Shown: positions 1 through 11,712 of the stretch, one piece after another
Layout: every line of letters starts with the position of its first letter
Position numbering within the stretch: the stretch's first letter is position 1
Source of the DNA: Theobroma cacao
Taxonomy: Eukaryota > Streptophyta > Magnoliopsida > Malvales > Malvaceae
Assembly: GCF_000208745.1 (NCBI RefSeq)
Contig: NC_030855.1
Coordinates: 2,696,893-2,760,892 of the forward strand
DNA length: 64,000 bases
Reading direction: 5' to 3'
Made by a program: the position numbers and the translations under genes
Notes under the pieces: generated by a model
Seen by the model: only the letters and a program-made list of their open reading frames with translations
The model's database searches: none
What the model was told of the DNA's origin: nothing

Positions 1-1090
1 GCATAATGGGTTTCAATGGGAGAAAATTATTTCTCTAGCTTATTTTTGCTATATTTCAATATAACCTAACTAAAATCACTTAATTCAATTAAAATCAACC
101 AAAACTCAAGCTCAAAACTCATCCATGGAGGTTTGGCCAGCATGGGTGTCCATACCCACTCTCTAATTTTGCATGGAAATGAGAAAAAAAATGCATGGGT
201 AGTGAAAATCACAAGAAAAGTCAATGAAATTTACCGTTTTAATGCTTGATTTCTCTTGATTTTCCCCAAATTTTTCAGCTATGGTTCTTATTTCTTTTCC
301 TCCTTTTCTCTCCTGGTTTGGACAGCTTGAAGAAGATGAGAATTCTGGAAATTTTGGCCTTTTTAAGGCTAAATAATATAATATTATTTTTTTTGTTTTA
401 TTAATTTCTTAAATTCTAGCCATCCATTTGTTTCCAAATTTTCACCATACATTTGTCCCACATATCCATAGCTTAGATAAAATTCTCAGACTTATCCAAA
501 GTCTTGGTGGAGTAATTTTTGAAATTTACACTTTTACCCTCGTAAAAGTCAAAAATTATATTTTTGCCCCAAAAACTGAAAAATTGCTCATAGACATATT
601 TTTCATCCCTTATACTCATACCATTCTCTAATTTGTCAAAGGTGATTTAAATTCTCTCAAAATCTCAAATTTTGTCTGCGAGTGAAAAAATTACGATTTT
701 GCCCCTACACTCTAGAAATCACCGAAATTAAACTTTTTCACTGCCAAACCCTCAAATTATACTCCAATACTCAAATCATACTCCAATAAGTTAAATGAGG
801 TCAAAAAAGCTTTTCTAAAAATTCTCATTTTGTCCCCAAGTGGCAAATGATCATTTTACCTCAAGATAGTGAAAATTTCGATTTGACTCCGAATTGATCC
901 TCGAACTCCGAATTACCATTTTGAGTCATCCCTGAACTGTGAAACTCTAAATTTCACCTTAAAATTCCTATTTGAACTAGTTCGAGGCTTAATCGACTTA
1001 ATGGTACCATTATGGGCAATATCGTCTTTTAATGATTCCTCAAACTTCCTAAATATGCAAACATTCTATTGAGCATTTAAATGACGTCGT
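1..1090. repeat. Non-coding LTR-like sequence
   Basis: No gene is visible. The stretch is a run of short phrases of the type common in plant retrotransposon LTRs (repeated 'aaattttgcccc', 'ccgaattaccattttgag' style segments) and has no long open frame. It sits directly upstream of a Copia pol remnant that lacks its own gag and protease, so it may be the LTR of another, probably Gypsy-type, element. The assignment rests on sequence style only. Confidence 0.35.
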
Positions 1091-1270
1091 AATTATTTTA
1101 TAGAATAGGGTTTGACAGAAAGAGACACTTAATACCTCTATATTACATCTATTAGCTTAAGCAGGAAATATGTGTTAAAAAAATTATTACTCGTTTTACT
1201 CTCTAGATTAAACTAAACAAATATTAGAATAATTGAAACTCATAGTAAATAAGAAGTTTACTAATAATTT

Positions 1271-2180
1271 TAATGTTTGGCGTAATCGGTTGGACTATCT
1301 CAGATCAATAATGATGTAGAAAAAATTAAAAATTAATATGATCATTCATTGAAAAATCAGAAGATTTTTCATCCTAATGAAATACTCATGTGCTACTTGC
1401 TTTCAAGACAAATAAATTATAAGTCTATCACTAGTTAAAGTTGGGACTAAATTTTTTACATTTTTGAAATGTATTTAGGGTGATATATGTGAACCCATAC
1501 ATCCATCATGTGGATCATTTAGATATTTTATAATTTTAATCGACACATCGATAAGATGGTTATATGTGTGCTTATTATTAACTCAAAATTAAGCATTTGC
1601 AAGATTACTTGCACAAATAATTCGTTTGCGAGCACATTTTTCTGATTATGCAATCAAGACAATTTGTCTTGACAATACTAGTGAATTTACGTCTCAAGCT
1701 TTTAACGAATATTGCATGTCAATTGAAATAAATGTTGAACAATCTGTTAGTCATGTTCATACACAAAACGATCTAGCAAAATTATTTATTAAACGCCTCA
1801 AACTAATTACAATGCCATTACTTATGAAATCCAAACTCCCAATTTCTGCTTGGGGGCATGCCATTTTGCATGCAGTAGCACTTGTACGCATCAAGCCAAC
1901 GAGTTATTATAAATTTTCTTCTGTACAATAGGTTTATGGTCAAAAATCAAATATTTCTCATTTAAGAATTTTTGGATGTGCAATATATGTTCCAATTGTT
2001 CCATCACAATGCATAAAAATGGATCATCAAAGGAGGTTAGGAATATATGTTAGATATGAATCTCCATTTATAATTAAATATCTAGAACCCTCAACGGAAG
2101 ATTTATTCACTACAAGGTTTGTTGATTGTCATTTTGATGAAACAATTTTTTCAATATTAGGAGGAGAAAATAAGTAACTG
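1271..2180 (+). pseudogene. Copia integrase region (GAG-pre plus rve core), broken
   Basis: Around 1271-1420 the translation shows a damaged GAG-pre block (VWRNRLDYL... LKNQKIFHPNE) where the usual His and Cys residues are partly lost. From 1626 to 1931 a clean 101-codon segment carries the integrase core: YAIKTICLDNTSEFTS includes the second catalytic Asp and the downstream Glu region, and SAWGHAILHAVALVR is the typical C-terminal part of the core. The frame continues after a stop at 1929-1931 to about 2180 (NISHLRIFGCAIYVP). Confidence 0.8.
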
Positions 2181-2728
2181 GAAAAGGAAATATCTTGGAA
2201 TACATTATCATTATCTAGTTTTGATCCTTGCACAAATCAATGTGAACAAAAAGTTCAAAAGATAATTCATTTGCAAAATATAGAAAATCAATTGCCAAGC
2301 GCATTTACTGACTTAAAAAGAATAACTAAATCTCATATACTAGCTCAAAATACTCCAATCAGAATTGATGTAGGACAATTTGTTATTGCTAATGAGTCTA
2401 AGACATGCCAAAAGCATGGGAGACCAATAGGTTCCAAAGAAAAAAATCCTCGAAAAAAAAAAAAGAGCAAACATTTAAGATGGTCAAGAAGAGGAAACAA
2501 AAACTCTAAAAGAGACCCCCGACATAATTGATAAAAATTTCAGAAAAAAATTTAGGTACTTTGAAATTAGTAAAAATAAAAATATCTTAATAAATTATGC
2601 CACGACAGGAAAAGATGAACTGGAATAAACGTCGACGATACTTTTGTATACAATATATAGTGCAACATTATGAAAGAAAATGAAGATCTTGAATCTACAT
2701 CTATTGAAAAATGTAGACATAGAAATAA

Positions 2729-3480
2729 TTGGCCAAAGACGCAATCAAAGTGGAATTAAATTCACTTACAAAGAGTGAAGTTTTTGGACCTGTAGTCTGT
2801 ACACCAAATGGCATAAAATCAGTGGGATATAAATGGGTATTTGTGCAGAAACGGAATAAGAAATATGAGATTATGAGATATAAAGCACGGCTTGTCGTAC
2901 AAGATTTTACCTAAAAACTTGATATTGATTATGGAAAAGATATATTCTCCTGTGGTGGATGCAATTACATTTCGATATTTAATTAGTCTGGTAATAAAAG
3001 CTTAAAATGCGTCTAATAGATGTAGTTACAGCCTATTTATATGGCTCATTTGATATCGATATCTATATGAAAAATCCTAAAGGATTTAAGTTGCTTAAAG
3101 CACAAAATTTAAATTTTCAGGAGATTTATTCAATCAAATTAAATAAATCTTTATATAGATTAAAACAATTCGGACGCATGTGGCATAATCGCCTTAGTGA
3201 ATATTTGTTGAAAGAAGGCTATAAAAATGATCCTATATGCTCATGTGTTTTTATCAAAAGAGTCAGATATGAATTTGTGATAATTGATGTTTATGTTGAT
3301 GATTTAAACATTATTGAAACTTTTAAAGAGTTATCAAAAGTCATGGATTATTTAAAGAGAGAATTTGAGATAAAAAACTTTGAAAAAACAAAGTTTTGTT
3401 TAGGTCTTCAAATTGAACAATTAACAAATGAAATTTTTGTCCATCAATCTAATTATATAGCAAAAGTGCTAAAATAATTT
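2729..3480 (+). pseudogene. Copia reverse transcriptase, broken
   Basis: The segment 2729-2914 reads VGYKWVFVQKRNKKYEIMRYKARLVVQDF, the N-terminal fingers of Copia RT. A stop and frame change follow, and 3007-3477 continues with DVVTAYLYGSFDIDIYM, LNKSLYRLKQFGRMW and the catalytic YVDD box at 3292-3303. YRLKQFGRMW differs from the usual YGLKQSGRMW by two substitutions. It ends at a stop at 3475-3477 before the RNase H part. Confidence 0.88.
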
Positions 3481-3559
3481 TATATGGACAAAGCACATCC
3501 ATCGAGTTTATCAATGGTTGTAAGATCATTAGATGTGAAAAAAAGACCCTTTCCAACCT

Positions 3560-4260
3560 CGTGAGGATAATGAAAAATTGCTTGGTCCTGAAGTACCATA
3601 TCTTAGTGCAATTGGAGCACTAATATGTCTTGCTAATAATACACGACCTGATATATCATTTGCTGTGAATTTATTAGCAAGATATAGTTCTTTTCCAACT
3701 CGAAAATATTGGAATAGAATTAAATTATATACTTCAATATCTCCGAGGAATAATGGATATGGGTTTATGTTATTCAAATGTATTAAAATTAGATCTAATT
3801 GATTATGCAGATGTAGGATATTTATCAGATCCACACAAAACTTTATTCCAGACAGGTTACTTATTCGCATATGGAGGTACAACTATTTCATGGCATTCTA
3901 TAAAACAAATTATAGTTGCTATTTCTTCTAACCATGCAGAAATTTTAACAATTCATGAGGTAAGTAGTGAATGTGTCTAGTTAAAATCTGCAACTCAACA
4001 TATTCGAAAAACGAATGGCTTGTCAACTAAGAAAGAAATTTCAACAATATTATACGAGGATAATACTGCTTATATAACACAATTAAAGGAAGCATATATC
4101 AAAAGTGATCGAACAAAACATATTTCGTCAAAATTCTTCTTCACTCATGATCTCTAAGAAAAAGATCATATTAGTGTTCAACAAATTTGTTCAAATGATA
4201 ATCTAGTAGATTTGTTTACTAAAGCCCTTATTACTGCAACATTTGAAAAGTTAGTATAAA
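3560..4260 (+). pseudogene. Copia RNase H region, broken
   Basis: Overlapping frames at 3578-3802 and 3753-3980 and in-frame pieces up to about 4260 translate to GPEVPYLSAIGALICLANNT, ADVGYLSDPHKTLFQTGYLF, GGTTISWHSIKQIIVA, YEDNTAYI, DRTKHIS and LVDLFTKAL, in the order expected of the C-terminal end of a Copia polyprotein. At least one frameshift and several stops interrupt it. Confidence 0.85.
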
Positions 4261-4311
4261 AAATTGAAATGCGACATTTTAAATATCTTAAATAATGCAA
4301 TCATTAGGAGG

Positions 4312-4730
4312 AGTGAAATACGCATTATATTCTTTTCCTTCATCAAGGTTTTTCCTACTGAGTTTTTCTTGATAAAATATTTTGATGTTGTGAAAGTGTG
4401 AAATGTGTGAAAAGATGAATCCATGTGCTCCTATATTGTGTTTATATATATATGAATAAATGTTGCGCATTGATGAATAATGTTGTGTGATGATGCTGAA
4501 GTGTGCAAGTAGGGAGTGCACACATGATGATGTTGAAGTGTGCGAGTAAGGAGTGCACACATGATGATGTTAGAGTATGCAAGTAGGGAGTGCACACATG
4601 ATGATGTTCAAATGTGCGAATAGGAAGTGCACATGACGATGAATGAAGTGGGGTGGTGTACATGTTTATATATGTTTATATATGTATATGTGATAGAAAG
4701 TTTATGATTATAATATGTGATTGAAATGAA
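4312..4730 (+). repeat. Probable 3' LTR remnant of the forward Copia element
   Basis: It follows the putative polypurine tract. The phrase 'ttcatcaaggtttttcctactgagttttt' (4340-4368) resembles the 'aggttttt.cc.actgggttttt' block common in plant Copia LTRs. The matching 5' LTR is not recognisable in the window, so the ends cannot be fixed. It contains the 37-bp tandem repeats listed separately. Confidence 0.5.
4489..4634 (+). repeat. Tandem repeat, 37-bp unit, about 4 copies
   Basis: Four successive units begin with 'gatgatg' and end with 'gtgcacacat'. The first three are 37 bp and the last about 35 bp, with a few substitutions between units. The repeats sit within the presumed LTR. They create a repetitive reverse-strand reading frame that is not a gene. 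Confidence 0.85.
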
Positions 4731-4734
4731 TAAT

Positions 4735-5910
4735 GAGAAACTTGATTATTGTCAATGTGTTCACTTTGATGTGCAATATGGTAGGAATGGATTTTGTGGC
4801 ATGTGAAAATCCCTTAATTGTCATCTGCCTTGAATCTCATTGCAACGAGAAACTCTACGGTGGTGGGGGCACAAACCAGCCCTGTTTCTTGTTGCAGCGA
4901 AAAAGAATTCTCGCTACAGCGAGGAATTTTGCTATAGCGAAAATGGATTCTCGCTGCAGCGAGAAACTCTCGTGTGGTTCCAAAATTTTGGTGCAATACT
5001 CTTATTTTGACGAAGATATTGACCACCTTTTGGTCAGAACTAGGCAAAGTGGTTAACATAAAAATTATAGCCCAGCCTCTTAGCTTTCTAATAGTTTAAA
5101 AATCATGTCAATTGGACTTCTGTAATGGGACATATGCTTGAAAAACCAAAACATATGCAATCTAAGGCTGTTTCTTGATGTAGTGAGAAACTTGCTATCA
5201 TGCTTGCTACCGTACTTGATTTTGACATATTTTTCACCCATTTAACTTCATGGATTGATCATGGGTTTTTGAAATACTATGAGGTTATTAATCAAAGTTT
5301 GAAATGAGGGGTTTTTAGTAAGAAATTAAATCAATTGCATTGTTTTTGAAACAAGTGCATCATGATTTTCAAGTTCTCCTTATCGATTGCTTGTTCCCTT
5401 CTTATGTTTAATCCCTGAGTTTTATACTTACGTTTTTAAACTTCATGTTTTCAGATTTGGAGGCAGTTGGGACTTAGATTAAGTGTCCACGTATGCTCGT
5501 CTTCTTGGTAGGTACTATGGCATCTCAGTAGCGGTACTTTCACTTAAAGTCACTCCGCTGACGGTTGAGAGTCTTTAATCTGTGTATACGTATATGTAAT
5601 GTAAACTACTAAGAGTCATGTTATAAATGAAATATGTATATGTTGGATTGATGATGATGCCCTTATGAAACGGCAATGAATGACAGTACTTTGAGATAAT
5701 GAAAATATGAATATTCGGTTGCTATAAGATATTACTAAAACATTCATCATTGAGAATTACAACACATGGTTTTAAAGATAATGGATGGAATGAAGAACAG
5801 GATCTCATAAAGAGGCTTGCTTGGGCCTAGTGGGCTATGCCCATTGAGCCCATGCGCCGATTATGGCTCGGGATTTGGACTGTGATATTTACGTTATATT
5901 TTCATAACAT
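4735..5910. repeat. LTR-like retrotransposon sequence with palindromic motifs
   Basis: Non-coding block with an internal set of related motifs around 4898-4970, including a perfect 18-bp palindrome TTCTCGCTGCAGCGAGAA at 4948-4965 and a near copy at 4910-4923. The following part (5455-5900) has the compact GC-richer text often seen at the 3' side of Gypsy-type LTRs. No pol domain of a Gypsy element is present, so it may be a solo LTR. Ends not determined. Confidence 0.4.
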
Positions 5911-6354
5911 CCCTTAATTTATAGATTAATTCGCCTTATTTTAACTCTTCTTATTTTTACAATAACTACAGAGAAAATCTTTTCAGTAATGAAAATTGTG
6001 AAAACAAGACTTTAAAACAAAATGGATAATGAGTTTATTTCAGATAATTTAGTTATTTATATTGAAAAAGACATAACTAGCATTTTCAATATAAAATTAA
6101 TAATTAATGAATTTAAATTTAAGAAATATCATCCAACACAATTTTTCTAAAAGATTATTATAAGTCTTTATTTTCTTATTCTTTTTTATTTACATGTTGA
6201 ATAGAATTATTATCTATTATGAATCTTTTGATTGTTGGTTAAGGCCAACATATTAATTTTAAAAATTTTTAGCCCTTATTCTTTTTTGTCTTTGACCTCC
6301 TATCAAAAATTAGCTAGCTCCATCTCTGATTGGATTAATTCTTAAATTAACATT

Positions 6355-7075
6355 TTACTCTATTACACCACCTTTTGCGATTAGAGAGAACACTACAAAA
6401 GCCTATGCTTGAACATAAGAAACATTGATGATGACAGACGCTTTTGGTGAAGACATCAACAAGTTGTGATGGAGAACTAACATGAAATTTGAAGAAAATG
6501 CTTGTCAGGAAGATATCGAACAAAATGATAAGAAGTATCAATGTGCTTTGCCGGAGCATGAAAAATAGGATTAGCAACAAGTAGAGTAGCTCCCAAATTA
6601 TCTAACTACAAGGAACATGGTAAGTTATTGGAAAGCCAATTTCATGCAAAAATGTATGAAATCTAAAGCATGTCTCGAGTAGCCATAAAAAGTGCCATAT
6701 GAGTAATCGAAATTTGCCTCTTAGTGCTCCAACAAATAGGAGTAGATCCTAAGAAAATGCAATAATTTGTTGTAGAAAGTCAAGTATCAGAACATCCAGC
6801 CCAATCAGCATCAACCTAACATACCAAGCCTGGAGAAGAACAAGGAAGAAACGAATTGATCTATAGTTGATGGTTCCTTTTAGATACAGTAAAATTTGTT
6901 TGACTGCTTGTAAGTGAGTAACATGCATAAATTGACTAAGTTGTTGTACAACGTAAGTGATGTCATATCGAGTAAAAGTAAGACACTGAAGAGCACCTAC
7001 ACTACCACACCACTGAGAGGGATCAGCACAAGTCTGCTTCTTTAATGCTTTTAAAGATGCAGCCTAGGCCTTTTT
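6355..7075 (-). mobile_element. Copia RT/RNase H fragment
   Basis: On the reverse strand, pieces of translation match the end of a Copia polyprotein: ADPSQWCGSVGALQCLTFTRYDITYVVQQLSQFMH (about 6920-7025), VKQILLYLKGTINY, then [12 protein letters not shown] and SPSQLVDVFTKS near 6450-6560. Stops and frameshifts are frequent and there are no LTRs nearby. It is unrelated in position to the 10-21 kb element and is a short relic. Confidence 0.8.
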
Positions 7076-7079
7076 AGAC

Positions 7080-7940
7080 AAACCCACTAACAACACCTTC
7101 TTTTAATGGGCCTAAATGAGATGGGCCATGAAATTTTACTCATCTTTGAGTTAGTTTACTATTAAATTATCTCCTAATAATCTTTAAAAAGATCAATTTA
7201 AATCAGCGAAGTAATATATAACTGAAAATTTTTGTAGATAAATCTATATAGACGATGGGCTTGAAGTCAATATCTAAGTTACAATATCCTCTTATTAATT
7301 GAAACAAGACTTAAACCAAAATCGTTTCTATAATCTTTTAAGAAAAGATTTTATGCAATTGTTTACCTTATATATACCATTTCCATTAAATTATGCAAGT
7401 TATTAAATCATATTCTTGTAAAAAATAATAATTATCTGTTACTCATTACAGCCAACCATTAAATCCCGAAATCAAACAAACTTATGATTGTTATAATATG
7501 ATTGTGCGTATGATTTAATCTATTGTGGTAAATGTTGACGTAGGTGAAGGGTTTGTGTAGTTTTTTTAATTCCTCCTCACCGATTCTTAAGCACGCAAAA
7601 TTTGATCGACTGATTTGATTTCCCAACTGCTCTACCACGTCTTTGACGTTGCTCAAGAATATTCCCAGAGATGGAGTGGAGACATCTACTGTTCATAGTC
7701 AGACATAAGGAGACCAGGGTCAATCACTCACTCAAAGTCATCATGGTATCAATTTTCCAACAACCTCTGTTCATTATCCACCATCACTATCACGAACCCA
7801 AAACTCAGTCACTACTATTTAATGTAGATGGATAAATATCACGCTAGCTTTAGTAATCATAGATGGACATGAGACTGTTACATGGCAGGTGGCGGGGCCT
7901 TGACGGCATTCTTTACTTGTGTCTTGACCATAGATGGGAA
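7080..7940. other. Intergenic, upstream of the LRR gene
   Basis: AT-rich sequence without a recognisable gene. A 65-codon reverse frame at 7459-7656 shows no known domain. The last 150 bp are the likely promoter of the LRR gene. Confidence 0.5.
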
Positions 7941-7953
7941 AAGATGTGGTACT

Positions 7954-7960
7954 ATATAGA
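7954..7960 (+). promoter_or_regulatory. Putative TATA box of the LRR receptor-like gene
   Basis: 'actatataga' lies 53-60 bp before the ATG at 8013. This would place transcription start near 7985 with a short leader. Position and motif only. Confidence 0.45.
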
Positions 7961-8012
7961 ACCAACACATTGATATGTATGATGAGATGATCTAGGTAAG
8001 CAGCATTCCAAA

Positions 8013-9104
8013 ATGGGGAGGCAGTTTCTCAAATTCTTGGTGTTGAGTGTAATCCTTTTGGTTCGATTCCAAGGGCAGGAAGGTTGTCTGGAAGAGGAGA
8101 AGAAGGCGCTGTTAGAATTGAAGGCATTCGTTAAGTCAGATGGTTATGATGCAGATCTTCTGCTTCCGTCGTGGGTTGGTGACACACACAGTAACTGTTG
8201 TAATTGGGACAGAGTCACCTGCAACTCTTCCACTGGACACGTGATCGAGCTCTCCCTCAGCAATACAAGGCAAATCGATACGGATATTGAGAGCATGTTC
8301 GATTACTCCGAAAATGAATGGTATTTTAACATCTCCTTGTTGCAGCCTTTTAAGGAGCTAAGAAGCCTTAATTTATCCTACAATAAAATTAGTGATTGGA
8401 TCCAGAATCAAGGTATGTCAGCCTCATAATATACGCTTTAAAAGAATGTCGTCGTCTGTGTACATTAAAGTTTCTATAATCTTGTTTTAGGTGTTGGAAG
8501 CTTGTTAAGACTAGAACAGCTAGAGGTGTTGGATCTTTCTGGTAACTATTTTAGCAATAGCGTCCTGCAATCCTTGAGAACACTCACATCCCTCAAGAAT
8601 CTGATAATCCATTTCAATTCGTTCATCGGATCATTCCCCTCCCAAGGCACGCATGAGTTTGTTGTAATGCTACTATTGCTATTTGCTAGAATCTGCAACC
8701 TAACTAAAATGTGATTGATGTTGTTCTACTCCCTTGTGTGTGCAGAATTGTCTGTTTTTGAAAACTTGGAGGAACTGGATTTAAGTTTCAATGGACTATC
8801 TGGTAAGCTAGCTAAATCAGGGCAAGGCCATTTCGACCATCCATAATTGATCCTACTTGTATTCTATTCACTATGAATAACCCTTTAAAGCTGGATCTTC
8901 CATGCTTTATTTTGGAGTTGACCATCAATGTTCTTCATAATTCACCAGATCCCAAAAGTTTCCCTGAGCTAAGAAAGCTCAAATACTTGGATCTGAGCAT
9001 AAACGTCTTCAGTAAACATGTGATGAGGCTTTTGGCCAGACTTCCGTCCCTCAAGTATCTTGACCTAACTGACAATTCTTTAAGGGGTGGCCTTACTCGC
9101 CAAG
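8013..9104 (+). CDS. LRR receptor-like protein, 5' exons only (truncated)
   Basis: Extracellular leucine-rich-repeat protein of the plant receptor-like-protein type, normally a plasma-membrane surface receptor in defence or development. Exons read by phase: 8013-8412, 8491-8646, 8746-8802 and 8949-9104, each junction keeping phase 1 (256 residues). Residues 1-22 are a hydrophobic signal peptide. Then comes the LRR N-terminal cap with paired cysteines (CCNWDRVTC, residues 62-70), followed by LRRs such as LEQLEVLDLSGN, FENLEELDLSFNGLSG and LPSLKYLDLTDNSLRGG. Exons 2 and 4 are both 156 bp (52 codons), about two repeats each. Intron 2 starts with GC instead of GT (8647). After the donor at 9105 no further LRR exon, transmembrane segment or stop context is found before the Copia LTR at 10152, whereas family members usually have 600-1000 residues. 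It is either a truncated pseudogene or a fragment left by rearrangement. Confidence 0.8.
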
Positions 9105-10151
9105 GTACGTGCCATTGAAATCCTCTGCCCCTTGTTATATATGCCCCATTCTTCTATGCATGCCACGCTGCCCTCTTGAACTCCCCAACTTGGTTCTTTT
9201 TACCGAACAAAACATATGACTATGATTAAGGTTAGAGGTCACATACGAGGCCTCGTCTCCCTTGGAAGGATCCAAGTCTTTGAAATTCTTTTGTCTTAAA
9301 ATGAAGTCACACCCTGTTTGGTTTAGTCCAATTTTGTACTAGTTTTGTTTGGCTATTACTTGATTCATTTCTATGAATGCGTTATTTGATTGTGATTGTA
9401 ATTTTTATTTGTAATATAAAAGTCTCGTTAAAAAAATAATTAAGATTAGCACTCAACAGGAAACTTTGCTTACCATTTTACTTTAGAAAAAACAAAATAC
9501 AATTATATGTTTTCCTCCAAGGAAGAGAAAATAATCATTTAAACATTTTCCTACTTTTCATAATCAACTAGTAAAACTTTCTTGAAAAAATGGAGAAAGA
9601 AAATCAAAGAATGAAATAAAAGACCGCAAATAAACTAGAGACTAGCCATTTTCAATCCCTTGGTCACTAAGTGCTCTCTCTCTCTCTCTCTCTCTCTCTT
9701 TGTGCTTGTGCACTAAACATTTTTTAAAATTTTAAGCAATATCTGAATATTGTAAATATTTCTCATTCAAAATGAAACTTTTCTCCCATTTTAATTTTTG
9801 GAATTTCAATTTTTTCCTTTGATACTTGGGATTGCAAAAAATATTAAAGGATTCTATAATAAAATAAAAACAATTCTTGGAATTTCATATAGTCAATTTT
9901 CTATATATTTACATAAAAAAATAAATCGTTAATATTATTTCAAGTACTAATGTTAAGAACTCAACTATCTAGTAAATAAAGAAGTCAGCACTATTCTTTT
10001 TGTTTAAGTGCAATTAACCACATAATTAAATTTCTTCTTTGTAATAAAAACCTAAACTCTACAAAAGCTCATAGCAAATGATAGGTTTCAGTCTACAAAA
10101 CAAAATTAGGGTTCGACAATACAATTAGGCACAAAGAAGGTATTAACATCC
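9105..10151. other. Intergenic/intron-like sequence with (CT)13 microsatellite
   Basis: No coding signal. A perfect (CT)13 run lies at 9674-9699. The sequence between it and the Copia LTR is AT-rich. If the LRR gene had continued here, its exons have been lost. Confidence 0.5.
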
Positions 10152-10532
10152 TATTAGAAAAATAGTTTAAGAAAAGAGGAGAAAGACTTGAGGCGTGTTG
10201 TAACACATTTTCTTTAAAGAGTTGTTACTTATTATAGGGATTTGCAAATAAGGACGCTTCATGATACAACAAGCCTATTGCAAAACACTTTTGAATGATG
10301 AAGTCTAGTTTGGAAGTACGTTCCTTTTATTAACACTAAAAGGTTGTGTTTATTTTGTTTCAATAGACGTGTCTTGTTAAGTTTCAAGAGATGTGTGTAT
10401 TGAAAACACTGAACAATTAATCAATGTATTTCAGCAGTTGTGATTGAAAACACTTCTCTTTATTTAAGAGTCATGTCTTAATCTGAATGGTCACATTTGA
10501 ATAAGACTTCTTATATTACAAATTATCTAATA
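10152..10532 (-). repeat. 3' LTR of the reverse Copia element
   Basis: Reads on the reverse strand from TATTAG to CTAATA, evidently a mutated TGTTAG...CTAACA end. The purine tract GTAAGGGAT precedes it on the reverse strand. It aligns with 20928-21228 over most of its length (shared blocks such as 'taacacattttctttaaagag' and 'actgaacaattaatcaatg'). It carries a segment of about 45 bp near 10222-10266 that the other copy lacks. Confidence 0.8.
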
Positions 10533-11039
10533 ATCCCTTACTAGTTTGCAATATTAATAATACTATGTATAGTACAAAGTATCTTGAAGATTTGAACTTT
10601 TTATTAGTGTAGAAATTTTAAAGTTAAGACGAAGTTATTTATATCACAGGGATTGAACCACACTTCCTTGCATCATAACTAAAAATATCATACCCTACTT
10701 AATCGCTTTAAGATTCTGCCAACCACTTTAGCACTTATATGGCATTGTGTTAATTCTAGTTTCATGAATATTTACAAGAGTAAACCTTTTTAACTCTTAT
10801 TTAAAGCGACATTACTCCAATATTCATATAAGTGGAATTTGTAATTATGCCCCTGTTACTACAAGCATTTGACATTTCCATTAAGAGCCTTTTGCTCATC
10901 CTTTCCTTGTAATAGTCACATTGAATATTCTAGAATAAGGCTGTTTAATATAAAATATTCAATGCGTAATAACAGCATATAGTATCTTGTTATTACTCAT
11001 TGAATTTTTATTGTTAGTTTTGCTAACACAAAGTTGGGT

Positions 11040-11695
11040 TTCTATTACTAGTGCTTTTAAGTCAAGGGTTTTTGCCCCATTCCACTAGAAGTTGATTTTA
11101 TAGCCTTTCTTGCCAAAGCTTTGGTAAGTGAATCAACCAAATTCTAGTAAAATTTAACATAAACTATTGTTACAATGCCATTTCAGATTAATTATATAGA
11201 CATGTTGCAAACTTATGTATTTAGACTTTCCATTATAAATCTTATTGGAGGCTACACACATTGTAACCTTACTGTCACAATATATGAAAATGGTTGGTAT
11301 TCGTTGCGGTCACAACTTTATATCTAATAACAAAATTTTTTTAACCATTTTACTTCTTTTTTGGTAGCTGTTAATGCTAAAAATTTAGATTCCATTATAG
11401 AATGCATAATACAAGTCTACTTCTTAGATGTCTAACTAATAGCACCACCTCTTAAGGTAAAAATTCATCCTGATGTAGATTTATTATCATTAATATTAGT
11501 TATCCAACTAGCATCAGAAAATCATTCTAAAGTACTATGAAAACCATTATAACAAATTTTCAAATTTTTTGTTTTCTTTAAATGTCCAAGTACTCAGTAA
11601 TAGTCTTCCAATGGTCTTTACTAGGTTTACTTGTAAACCTTGAAAGTTTGCAAACGACAAAGGTTATATCCGGTTTGGTATTATGTGCAACAAAC
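11040..11695 (-). pseudogene. Copia RNase H domain, distal to the hAT insertion
   Basis: Reverse-strand translation gives HNTKPDITFVVCKLSRFTSK, then a region readable as SDASWITNINDNKSTSG and RGGAIS, the Copia RNase H signature, followed by a damaged C-terminal end toward 11100. It continues the RT reading frame found on the far side of the hAT element at 16377 onward. Confidence 0.8.
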
Positions 11696-11703
11696 ATTAT
11701 GCT
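11696..11703. repeat. hAT target-site duplication, left copy
   Basis: ATTATGCT, identical to 16369-16376. Eight-base duplications are diagnostic of hAT insertion. Confidence 0.95.
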
Positions 11704-11712
11704 TAGGGTTGT

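Larger units (their letters stand above)
1265..4300 (+). mobile_element. Degenerate Copia (Ty1-type) retrotransposon, pol remnant
   Basis: Broken reading frames follow the Copia order: GAG-pre/integrase zinc region, integrase core, reverse transcriptase, RNase H. Gag and protease are absent and no 5' LTR was found. Stops and frameshifts occur in every domain, so the element cannot encode its own proteins. A purine-rich tract (aggaggagtg) at about 4306-4315 just after the RNase H region looks like the polypurine tract, with LTR-like sequence following. It is on the opposite strand to the larger Copia at 10-21 kb and belongs to a different lineage by its protein sequence. Confidence 0.85.

Noticed and set aside
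4288..4663. Reverse frames with repeated Cys-Thr-Pro-Tyr units
   Set aside because: They are read from the 37-bp LTR repeats; not a gene.
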